From: Streptomyces ipomoeae 91-03
GTDB taxonomy: Bacteria > Actinomycetota > Actinomycetes > Streptomycetales > Streptomycetaceae
Length of the DNA: 60,034 nucleotides
Direction: 5' to 3'
Assembly: GCF_000317595.1 (NCBI RefSeq)
Contig: NZ_AEJC01000297.1
Coordinates: forward strand, 1 to 60,034
Part shown: piece by piece, positions 25,503-32,810 of the stretch
Layout: every line of letters starts with the position of its first letter
How positions within the stretch are numbered: the stretch's first letter is position 1
Notes under the pieces: generated by a model
The model's database searches: none
What the model saw: the letters and a program-made list of their open reading frames with translations, nothing else
What the model was told of the DNA's origin: nothing
Translations under genes and position numbers: made by a program

Positions 25503-26570
25503 TCACCTGCGGCGGCGGGCGGCGGGGTCGTGCTCGGCGACGTGCTGGGCGACGGCGTCGACGCCGGGGCGGGCGTACCGCTCCAGCGACCGCACGGAGG
25601 CGTGGCGGGAGCGGGCCAGCAGCATCGGCGTGGACGTGCCGTCTTCCGCGTCGTGCGTCAGGGCAGAATGCCGGAGCCGGTGGAGTGTCCAGCCCTCCAG
25701 GTCGCCGACGTCGTCGGGGCTGGCGAGCGGGTTGGCCGGCAGCCGGGTGCTCTCCTCGAAGATCTCTTCCGCCCGCCGGTAGGACAGCCGGGCGCGGCCG
25801 GTCACGGGACAGGTGTCCAGGGTCGGGGTGCGGGCGGGGGCCTTGCGGTCGGTGAGGAAGAGCGGGCCGTGGGTGCGGCCGGCGATGAGCCGGGGCAGGA
25901 GCTGGGCGGTGCCGGACTGCCAGTGAATCCACTCCACGGCGCCGCCCTTGGAGGTGACCCGGCCGCGCTTGTCAGCGGGGAACAGTTCCTCGATGTTCAG
26001 GCACAGGATCTCCTCGGCCCGCGCGGCGCTCTCGTAGAGGAGCTTCCAGAACGTCTTCTCCCGCACGGATGCCTCCAGCGCCCACAGGGCGGTGATCTGG
26101 GGCTTGGAGAGCGCCTTCGTACGGTCCGGCGGTGCCGGGCGGCGCTCGATCCCGATCGTCGGGTCGGCGACGATCCAGCCCTGGCGCTGCCACCAGCCGA
26201 TCGCCTTGCGTGCGATGGACAGCTCGCGGTTGACGGTGTCGGCGTCCATCTCGTCCGCCCGCGCGGCGGCGAGCTCGGCGAGCACCGGCGGCAGGCCCGG
26301 GTCGTCGATGGCCGCGAGGTCGAAGGGGTCGGGCTTGGCGCCGCGGCGGGCCGGTCCGGTCGGCGCCGGTTCGCCGCGCAGCATCCACCCCCAGGTGGTG
26401 AGCGAGATCCGGTAGATCCGTGCGGAGGACTTCGCGATGCCCGCGCCGGTGAGGTACCGCTCGATCGCTGCGGCGTACGACGGCGGTGGGGCGGACAGTG
26501 GCACGACCCGGGCGCGCGGGACACGCAGCGCGCCCCTGTTCTCCGGCACGGCCACCCGTTCGATTGCCAC
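25503..26570 (-). CDS. Tyrosine recombinase (integrase/TnpI-like)
   Basis: A 355-residue site-specific recombinase. An N-terminal SAM-like DNA-binding domain spans about residues 30-130 (YAAAIERYLTGAGIAKSSAR). The catalytic domain has Arg in LLYESAARAEEILCLNI, the H-x-x-R pair in WTLHRLRHSALT and the nucleophile Tyr in RSLERYARPG. All four key positions are kept. It lies inside the Tn3-family transposon next to a 13-bp inverted repeat, which suggests a TnpI-like cointegrate resolvase as in Tn4430. It could instead be a leftover island integrase. The ATG at 26570 is 20 bases from a repeat copy. Confidence 0.9.
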   Translation of the reverse strand: MAIERVAVPENRGALRVPRARVVPLSAPPPSYAAAIERYLTGAGIAKSSARIYRISLTTWGWMLRGEPAPTGPARRGAKPDPFDLAAIDDPGLPPVLAELAAARADEMDADTVNRELSIARKAIGWWQRQGWIVADPTIGIERRPAPPDRTKALSKPQITALWALEASVREKTFWKLLYESAARAEEILCLNIEELFPADKRGRVTSKGGAVEWIHWQSGTAQLLPRLIAGRTHGPLFLTDRKAPARTPTLDTCPVTGRARLSYRRAEEIFEESTRLPANPLASPDDVGDLEGWTLHRLRHSALTHDAEDGTSTPMLLARSRHASVRSLERYARPGVDAVAQHVAEHDPAARRRR

Positions 26571-26590
26571 CTGCGCACTCCTTCCAGCTC

Positions 26591-26720
26591 TGTCGCAGTA
26601 AATGCGTACACCTCACCCCCGGCTCTCGTGACCATGCTCGGTCGAACACGCGAGGCCATCGGAGGGTGCCGAGGGGACCGTATCGGCACTGCCGCAGTAA
26701 ATCCGGCATTTACTGCGGCA
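26591..26720. promoter_or_regulatory. Probable recombination site of the tyrosine recombinase
   Basis: Two 13-base arms, TGCCGCAGTAAAT (26690-26702) and ATTTACTGCGGCA (26708-26720), flank a 5-base centre CCGGC. A third copy with one mismatch, TGTCGCAGTAAAT, lies at 26591-26603, just in front of the recombinase gene. An inverted core plus an extra direct copy is the layout of TnpI-type internal recombination sites in Tn3-family elements. The region may also hold the recombinase promoter. Confidence 0.6.
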
Positions 26721-26919
26721 ACTCCCTGACAGGCCGCCAGCGCTAGAAGTCCGATAATCCGCACGGAGGGTTCCGGTGTATCCGCAACTGATTCCCGACC
26801 GCACTCAGGGCATTTCATGGCATTTACGCTTTCAGTGGCATATCTGGCGTTTGGTGCGGCGACAATGTGACTGGGAGTCGGCTTTCGACTCACCCCTCAC
26901 CGTTCGACAGGAGTAACAG
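26721..26919. other. Non-coding stretch before the second secreted-protein gene
   Basis: About 200 bases. It has two CATTT(A/C)-type direct repeats at 26811-26830 and no convincing gene. The promoter of the secreted-protein gene at 26920 should be here. Confidence 0.35.
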
Positions 26920-27315
26920 GTGCGTCCCTTCCGGACTCTTGCCGCGGCCACCGCGACATGCGCCATTGCCGCTGCCGTCTCGCTCACCGCCCCCTCGCCC
27001 GCTCAAGCCGTCCCTACCCGCTGGGCCTCAGCCAGCTACAAGGCCACGAGCGTACGCAGCATCGAATGGTTCAGAGGCGACTTCCAGGGCGTCATGCCTA
27101 CCATCAACCCGAGCCTGAAGGTTTACCTTGTGACTCAGTCCGGCCGGAGGATCTACGAGGAGAACCGGCACTGGATCGGCCAGCAGTACAGCGGCTGGCA
27201 CCAGGTCGCTGTGAACCAGAGCTTCGGAGAGAACATTGGCAGCGCCTGCGCCGAACTGTATGAGGGCGGCATCTTCGTGGACAAGCAGTGCAACCCGATC
27301 TACCCGAACGCATAG
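26920..27315 (+). CDS. Second small secreted protein of unknown function
   Basis: A 131-residue protein with a signal peptide (MRPFRTLAAATATCAIAAAV, with a likely cut after AQA near residue 30). The mature part, about 100 residues, contains IEWFRGDFQGVMPTINPSLK, YEENRHWIGQQYSGWHQVAV and a C-terminal Cys pair (GSACAELY, DKQCNPIY) that could form one disulfide. I do not recognise the family. The GTG start follows AGGAG at a 7-base distance. It is the second secreted cargo protein of the Tn3-family element and has no sequence likeness to the one at 20334 apart from length and export signal. Confidence 0.72.
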   Translation: MRPFRTLAAATATCAIAAAVSLTAPSPAQAVPTRWASASYKATSVRSIEWFRGDFQGVMPTINPSLKVYLVTQSGRRIYEENRHWIGQQYSGWHQVAVNQSFGENIGSACAELYEGGIFVDKQCNPIYPNA

Positions 27316-27415
27316 CAAACGCGCACACCATGGAGTGCGTCCTGATGGCTTGTCTGGGCGTACTCCACCTCGTTGCGTCTGAGGCGCCGCGCGCGGCGTA
27401 GTGATGGCAGAGTCG

Positions 27416-27458
27416 AAAGGGTGCCCGCAGCCAGCTTCAGTAGTTGCGGGCACCCTTT
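27416..27458. terminator. Bidirectional terminator
   Basis: A perfect 14-bp stem, AAAGGGTGCCCGCA / TGCGGGCACCCTTT, with a 15-base loop, about 100 bases after the secreted-protein stop. Flanking A and T runs allow use from both sides. Confidence 0.85.
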
Positions 27459-27564
27459 GCGAACCGGGGGCTCCCACCTGGCCGGTCTCGCCCTGGCTTT
27501 CGCCCTCACGGTCGCCGTCCGGCGCTACATCGCACCCACCCGGGCCTGACACCGCACCACGAGC

Positions 27565-27605
27565 AGCGGCGCCCGAAGCCATAAGAGGTGGCTTTGGGCG
27601 CCGCT
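27565..27605 (-). terminator. Terminator of the tnpA operon
   Basis: A 16-bp stem (AGCGGCGCCCGAAGCC / GGCTTTGGGCGCCGCT, with one G-T pair) and a 9-base loop, 25 bases beyond the stop of the small gene that follows tnpA. Confidence 0.85.
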
Positions 27606-27629
27606 TCGACTGTACGGCCGCCGAAGCCG

Positions 27630-27938
27630 TCATGCGAGGAGCTGGAGGAGCTGGGTGAAGTTGCGGCACCGGCCGCCGTCGCAGACGAGGATGTCGGGCT
27701 CGCTCTCGTGCATCCAGCACGACAGGCACAGGCCGCTGCGGCGGACCTGGCGGTTGGTCCAGAAGGCGAGTTCGACGCCGGAGCGGTGGGCGTCACGGTC
27801 ATCCTCCGGCAGACGCCACCACGCGGGAGAGGCCAGCACCGTGGCCCAGGCGCGCGCCCGGGGCACCCACATGTCGGGGTCCCTCCACGCGAGACGCCGG
27901 CGCGGTCCGCTCGCAATGCCGTACAGACGCAGGTTCAT
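27630..27938 (-). CDS. Small Cys-rich protein coupled to tnpA
   Basis: A 102-residue protein starting MNLRLYGIASGPRRRLAWRD. A central part has MWVPRARAWATVLASPAWWR, and the C-terminal third carries four cysteines spaced like a zinc ribbon (LCLSCWMHE, then VCDGGRC). Its ATG overlaps the tnpA stop by four bases (ATGA), so the two are translated together. No known Tn3 resolvase or antirestriction motif is present. It may be a transposition helper, an RNA- or DNA-binding accessory, or a passenger. A terminator closes the operon just behind it. Confidence 0.75.
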   Translation of the reverse strand: MNLRLYGIASGPRRRLAWRDPDMWVPRARAWATVLASPAWWRLPEDDRDAHRSGVELAFWTNRQVRRSGLCLSCWMHESEPDILVCDGGRCRNFTQLLQLLA

Positions 27939-30900
27939 TCGTTCTCCACGGTGGATCGCACCGCCTGGTCGGCCGGGACCCGAGGGCCCGGCACGGAGGC
28001 CGCGGCGAGGTTGAGGCGGGCGCCCATGTCGAGGTTCACCTCGCCGTAGGGCCGGACGTGGGACCAGAACAACGGGGTCAGGCCACGCCGGTCCGCGGGC
28101 GTGAGGAGGTCGGCCCACTCCGGTTCGCCGAGGATGTCCTGGAGCATCAGGGTGTTCACGAAGACCAGGGCCGATTGCAGGATGCGCAGGCACAGGACGA
28201 ACATCTCCTGCTCGTCGCGCCGGTTCGAGGCGATCTCCCCGCCCTTGCCGTAGGCGATCACGGAGTTCGCGCCGTTGGAGGACTCCATCACGTTCAGGCC
28301 CTCCTCGATCTCCCGCTGAAGGTCCCTCAGCCGCAGATAGCGGGCCACGAAGATGGTCTTCTGGGCGCCGCCGACCTCCAGCATCGCCGCGTAGGTGGGG
28401 TGGGAGGCGTTGCGGGTGAAGCGGCGCAGGATAGCCTCGGTGGACGCGGTGCGGGTCCGGATCGCGGTGGCGTACTTGATCATCTGGTCGTACTGCTGGG
28501 CGATGAGTTCCCAGCGGATCGGCCGGGTCAGCGCCGGGGTGGGCTGCGGGTAGGCGTCCGGTTCGCCGGCCACCGGCCGGTACAGCTTCACCTTGTTGAT
28601 CCGCTTGATACGCGGCAGCAGGTCGAAGTTCAGCAGCCTCGTGATGCCGAACCCGATTTCCGACTGGCCATGACTGTCTGTGTAGTTGGCCTCGACGTCC
28701 ATGGTGGTGCCATGCCGCATCGCGCCCTCGACCATCGCGGCGACCTCGGAGGCGGTGCAGTTGATCAGCTGGGAGTGGATGGCCAGGGACTTCTTCTCCA
28801 CGTGCCAGTAGATGAGCACCCCGCGGCCGCCGTAGCGGGAGTGCCACTCGGTGAACAGGTTCTGGTCGTAGGCCCGCACGTGGGTGGAGTCGGAGGCGAC
28901 CGCGGTCGAGCCCTGGCCCCACAAGTCGGTGCTGCGGTCGGCGAAGGTGGCGTTCGCGATCTCGATGGCGATCTGCCGGGCCGTCTCCGGGGTCAGGTAC
29001 CGGCGGCGCACGTAGCGCAGTTCGTCCTCGGTGTGGCCGTGTCCGCCGGATGCGACGGCCTTGATCCCGGTGTTCGTGCCGTAGGCGTAGATGACCAGGA
29101 GCAGGCGCTCGGCGAGGACCTCCGCCGAGAGGGAGCCGCCGCCGGAGACGGAGGTGACCGCGTCCAGGCAGCCGGTGCGCAGGACGGCTTCTTTGAGCAT
29201 GTCGATGAGCGGCACAATGCCCCACCGGCGCTGTACCTCGCCCTTGACCCGGCGCAGGTTCTTCGGCTCGGGCTGGGCCTCGGCCGGGGTCAGCCGGATC
29301 GCCCCGGACTTCCGCTCGGCGATGTCCAGCCAGGACAGCTTGGGCATCCGGTCGTTCAGCAGGCCCAGTTCGGTGGTCATCTGCTCGCGCAGCTCGTCGA
29401 CGAAGTCGGCCGCGTCCAGCGGCTTGCGCAGCTCGCGGTAGTTCTCCTCGCGCCGCTCGGCGAAGTCCTGGGGCAGATCCTCATCGGGGTTGCGCCACTT
29501 GTCGGCGCCGACCACCCAGATCTCCTTGCACTTGAGCTGGTCGCGCAGGGCCTGGAAGGCAACGACCTCGTAGACCATCCGCACCACCCGGCGCCGGCCA
29601 CGCTTGTCGGCGCGGTGGACGACCTCCGCCCAGTCCCCGCCCATCGCCTTGTGCACCGGCACCGTCTCGCCCAGCGGGTAGTACGTGGTGTTGCCCGCCG
29701 CCGCGTACCGGGCCACCAGCGCCAGCGCCTCGATCACCGGCCGGTGCGTGTGGTTGGACGAGCGGAACTCCAGCACGTCCAGCAGCCGGATCAGCCCGCG
29801 CCGGTAGTGGTTGGTGTACGACGCCTTCAGCGTGGTCTGCACCGTGCGCCGGTAGACCGGGCCACGGGTCTTGAACTCGTGCACCAGCTCCCGCAGCGTC
29901 TGCTCCCCACCGGAGACCGCCGGGTAGACGACCTCGCGGACCGTGCCCTCCGGCTCGCCGATCGACGCCTCGGCGAGCTTGAAGAGGATGTTCTCCTTGC
30001 CCGACACCTTCTTGAACGCGTTGACCAGCTGCTCGGTGACCTTCTTCTCCGCCCGTGCCCCGATCCTGTGCACCGTGGATATCAGCAGCTCGACCAGCGT
30101 GTCCGTGATCTCCCGCTCCCGCTCGTGCAGCAGCGCGGCCAGCAGCGTCACCCGCAACGGCAGCGGGTGCGTCCGCAGGTGGGAGGGGGATTCCACCGCG
30201 GCCCGCGCCCGTCACCAGGCCACCACCTTCGGCGCGACGTCGGCGAACAGGTCCGCCGGCAGCCCGACGGCCCGGACCGCGAGCAGCTTGTCGATCTCGG
30301 TGAGCATCGTCTCCAGGCTCACATTGCCCGGAGCCTCCTTGATCTTCCCCAGGACCGGCGGGCCGTCCTCGCCCTCACCTGGTGCGGCATCGTCCTCCTG
30401 GTCGGCGCCGACGACCAGGGCGACGATCCGCTCCGTGCTCTCGACCGTGAGCCGCCCGGAGATCCTCGCGGTCAGCGTCTCCTCGGCCACCCGCAGCGCG
30501 GCGCTCACGATCCGGTCGCACCGCCCCGGAGTCGGCGGCTCGATGCTCTCCGTCCGGCAGCGGGCCAGCAGTTCCACCCGTACCTGCTCCGGCCGCCGCT
30601 CCTTGCACGCGGCGTGCTCGGCGAGCCAGCCGGTCAGCTTGTCTGCGTCCGCGACGCTGCACTCCCGAAAGCCCAGGTGCCCGCGGATCTGCGCGCGGTG
30701 GTACTCGACCGTCCGGCCGCTCCACTCGTACGCGTCCAGCTCGGCGGCGGGTACCTGTACCTGCCGGGCGACGAACTCCACTGCCTCGCCCGGCAGCTCG
30801 AACCGGCCCCGGGGAAACCGCCCGTGCTGCGTGTAGAACTTCAGCAACACGGCGAAGCCCAGGCGCGTCGCACCGCGCTTGCCGGACACGAGTCCCTGCT

Positions 30901-30961
30901 CGTCCTTCAACAGCGTCCAGTGCTCGACCAGGTCGTCCAGGTCCAAAGGGGTACGGGCCAC
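27935..30961 (-). pseudogene. tnpA: Tn3-family transposase, interrupted by an in-frame TGA
   Basis: The start at 30961 (MARTPLDLDDLVEHWTLLKD) opens the DUF4158 N-terminal domain. A TGA at 30212-30214 then interrupts the chain (KVVAW-stop-RARAAVESPS) and the same frame continues to 27935. Read through, the chain is 1,008 residues, the normal Tn3 TnpA size. The DDE domain is intact: SDSTHVRAYDQN, MDVEANYTDSHGQSEIGFG and, near the end, SNRRDEQEMFVLCLRILQSALV. Two products (249 and 753 residues, the second from a GTG at 30196) could arise, or the UGA could be read through. Its 38-bp inverted repeats and target duplication show that it worked recently. Confidence 0.9.
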
Positions 30962-31050
30962 AGTCGTCGATCGTCCTCTCGGGGCCTCACCCCGCGCAGC
31001 TGTACGACCCCGGACTCACCCACACGGGTGACACCATCGCAAGATCACCA

Positions 31051-31088
31051 CCGTTTGCGGCTGGTGACAGCGTTCTTACCGGCACCCC
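31051..31088 (-). repeat. Right 38-bp inverted repeat of the Tn3-family transposon
   Basis: Exact complement of 20060-20097. It is followed by the second copy of the target duplication, GGCTT, at 31089-31093. Confidence 0.96.
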
Positions 31089-31093
31089 GGCTT

Positions 31094-31307
31094 GCACGAA
31101 TGGCTCGTCGCCCGCAGCGGCCGCGACTGCAATCACGCCCGGCCCGGCCAGATCCTCCACATCGCCTTCCCGAACGGCTGGGACGGCATCTGGAACTACC
31201 TTGCGCAGGTGTACGAGCAGCATGCGATCAAGGTTCTGTCCGAGCTGCTCGACGAGTTAGCTACCGAGCGCGAGGTAGCAGGGACTCACAGACCTCAGAT
31301 TGACTGA
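31094..31307 (+). pseudogene. 3' fragment of the interrupted fifth ORF of the Tn7-like element
   Basis: Seventy codons in frame with the fragment that ends at 20059, running HEWLVARSGRDCNHARPGQI, then FPNGWDGIWNYLAQVYEQHA and ending THRPQID. The stop (31305-31307) falls inside the innermost repeat of the Tn7-like right end. The rejoined gene would code for a soluble protein of at least 115 residues from the middle and 3' fragments alone, with no recognised family. Confidence 0.75.
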
Positions 31308-31387
31308 GACGCCGGGCCGCACCAGGTCTCACTCAAGATGAACCACTGCTGGTCAGGGCCTTGTCGTGGTTCACCTTCACTGAGACA
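31291..31387 (-). repeat. Right end of the Tn7-like element
   Basis: The outermost copy, read inward from 31387, is GTCTCAGTGAAGGTGAACCA (after the terminal T). A second copy at 31326-31345, GTCTCACTCAAGATGAACCA, is in the opposite orientation. A third at 31291-31310 reads GTCTCAGTCAATCTGAGGTC on the minus strand and shares its first 11 bases with the third left-end copy. The repeats share GTCTC with the left end. Confidence 0.8.
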
Positions 31388-31414
31388 GGACATGGAGTGA
31401 TCTGGCTCACAGGG

Positions 31415-31441
31415 TGTCACAGCGGTCGGCCGCGCGGTGTC
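31415..31441 (+). promoter_or_regulatory. ECF41-type promoter of the oxidoreductase gene
   Basis: TGTCACA, 16 bases, then TGTC. Known ECF41 promoters follow TGTCACA-N16-CGTC, one base different. The encoded ECF41 sigma factor lies one gene downstream, so this is probably its own target. It begins 28 bases right of the Tn7-like end. Confidence 0.75.
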
Positions 31442-31496
31442 TTGAGGTCGAACCCCTTGGAACCGTTTGGAACCGCTGGGAACCGGAGGAGACACC

Positions 31497-32783
31497 ATGA
31501 GCGGGAACACCGAAGTACTCGTGATCGGCGGCGGATACGCCGGGGTCATGGCGGCCAATCGGCTGACGCAGCGTGACGACGTGACGGTGACGCTGATCAA
31601 CCCTCGGTCGACGTTCGTCGAGCGGATCCGGCTGCACCAACTGGTGGGCGGGTCCCATGCCGCTGTCGTCGACTATCGCGAGGTCCTGGGCGAGGGTGTC
31701 CGGCTGGTGGTCGACTCCGTGACCCGGATCGACGCGGCCGGGCGCAGTGTGGCGTTGGCGGGCGGCGGCACCGTCGGCTACGACTACCTGGTCTACGCCG
31801 TGGGCAGCGGGAGCGCCGATCCGCGTGTGCCCGGCGCCGCCGAGTTCGCGTATCCGATCGCCACCCTGGAGGAGGCCCAGCGGCTGCGGCCGGTCGTCGA
31901 TGCCGCGCCCGCCTCGGCCGCGGTGACCGTCGTCGGAGCCGGGCCGACCGGTATCGAGACCGCCGCCGAGTTGGCGGAGGCGGGGCGTGCCGTGACCCTG
32001 GTCTGCGGTGGGGCGCTCGGCCCGTATCTGCACCCGCGGGGGCGGCGCTCGGTCGCCGGGCGGCTGGCCGAACTCGGTGTGACCGTCCTCGACGGTCCCG
32101 GCACGGGGGTGACGGCTGTGACCGGCGATGCCGTACGGCTCGCTGACGGCCGTACGCTGCCCAGCGCGGTGACCATCTGGACCGCCGGGTTCGGTGTGCC
32201 GGATCTGGCCGCGCGCAGTGGGCTGAGCACCGACGCCCTGGGCCGTCTGCTCACGGACGAGACCCTGACCAGCGTGGACGACGAGCGCATCGTCGCGGCC
32301 GGGGACTCGGCGGCGCCGTCGGACCTGCCGCTGCGGATGAGCTGCCAGGCCGCGATGCCTCTGGGCGCGCGGGCCGCCGACACCGTGCTCAGCCGGATCG
32401 CGGGTGAGCAGCCCTCGCCCCTCAACCAGACGTTCGCCGGCCAGTGCATCAGCCTGGGCCGACGCGCCGGCATCTTCCAGTTCGCCCACAGGTACGACGT
32501 CGCGGTGTGGTTCCACATCGACGGTCGCCCTGGCGCGAGGCTCAAGGAGTTCGTGTGCAAGGGCATCGTCAAGCATCTGTCCGACGAGGCGCACAAGCCC
32601 GGTGCGTACCGCTTGCACCGCGTCTCGGGAGGCGCCAAGCGCCGGCAGCTGCTCCAGGCCAAGCACGGCGGAGCGTCGGCCGTCGCGACGCCTGCGGCCA
32701 CTGCGGCCACTGCGCCCCCCGCGCCCCCTGCGACGGCTGCGGCCACTGCGGAGACGGCGGCCACTGCTGAGCGCGCGGCGTAG
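31497..32783 (+). CDS. FAD-dependent NAD(P)H oxidoreductase (NDH-2-like)
   Basis: A 428-residue flavoprotein of the pyridine nucleotide-disulfide family. The FAD-binding motif is TEVLVIGGGYAGVMAANRL at the N-terminus; the second Rossmann motif is VTVVGAGPTGIETAAELAEAG for NAD(P)H. The FAD C-terminal site reads ERIVAAGDSAAPSDLP. Type II NADH dehydrogenase-like enzymes move electrons to quinones; the actual acceptor is unknown. A 50-residue Ala/Thr/Pro tail of low complexity ends the protein. The ATG at 31497 follows GGAGGAGAC. Genes of this type are typical partners of ECF41 sigma factors and are transcribed from the promoter 55 bases upstream. Confidence 0.92.
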   Translation: MSGNTEVLVIGGGYAGVMAANRLTQRDDVTVTLINPRSTFVERIRLHQLVGGSHAAVVDYREVLGEGVRLVVDSVTRIDAAGRSVALAGGGTVGYDYLVYAVGSGSADPRVPGAAEFAYPIATLEEAQRLRPVVDAAPASAAVTVVGAGPTGIETAAELAEAGRAVTLVCGGALGPYLHPRGRRSVAGRLAELGVTVLDGPGTGVTAVTGDAVRLADGRTLPSAVTIWTAGFGVPDLAARSGLSTDALGRLLTDETLTSVDDERIVAAGDSAAPSDLPLRMSCQAAMPLGARAADTVLSRIAGEQPSPLNQTFAGQCISLGRRAGIFQFAHRYDVAVWFHIDGRPGARLKEFVCKGIVKHLSDEAHKPGAYRLHRVSGGAKRRQLLQAKHGGASAVATPAATAATAPPAPPATAAATAETAATAERAA

Positions 32784-32810
32784 GTCACGTACGAACGGGA
32801 GGATCCGGAG

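Larger units (their letters stand above)
20060..31088 (-). mobile_element. Tn3-family transposon nested in the Tn7-like element
   Basis: The ends are 38-base perfect inverted repeats starting GGGGTGCCGGTAAGAACGCT, at 20060-20097 and 31051-31088. The five bases outside both ends are GGCTT (20055-20059 and 31089-31093), the target duplication typical of Tn3 transposition. Its tnpA lies at the right end and reads left. The 11,029-bp element carries a metal-resistance operon, a tyrosine recombinase, two small secreted proteins and IS/integrase debris. tnpA has an in-frame TGA, so current activity is uncertain. Confidence 0.95.
12523..31387 (+). mobile_element. Tn7-like transposon (TnsABC-TniQ), interrupted by two later insertions
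   Basis: The left end starts TGTCTC at 12523 and the right end finishes GAGACA at 31387; the outer 21 bases of the two ends match at 16 positions in inverted orientation. The four core genes sit at the left end and read inward. The right boundary lies just after an unrecognised ORF that is split by a cassette and by a Tn3-family transposon. Without those insertions the element would be about 5.5 kb. The five bases outside each end (TGACC and GGACA) differ, so no target duplication is visible. There is no glmS attachment site, TnsE or CRISPR array; a single TniQ would choose the target. Confidence 0.85.

Noticed and set aside
28058..31303. A 1,081-codon open frame on the plus strand opposite tnpA
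   Set aside because: It is the mirror frame of the Tn3 transposase, crosses the transposon end, and has no recognisable domain.
12523..31387. CRISPR array or Cas genes that would make the Tn7-like element a CAST
   Set aside because: No repeat-spacer array and no Cas12k, Cascade or other cas gene was found in the element; only a TniQ is present.
12518..31392. A 5-bp target duplication of the Tn7-like element
   Set aside because: The flanking bases are TGACC and GGACA; only the inner GAC is shared, which is not enough.
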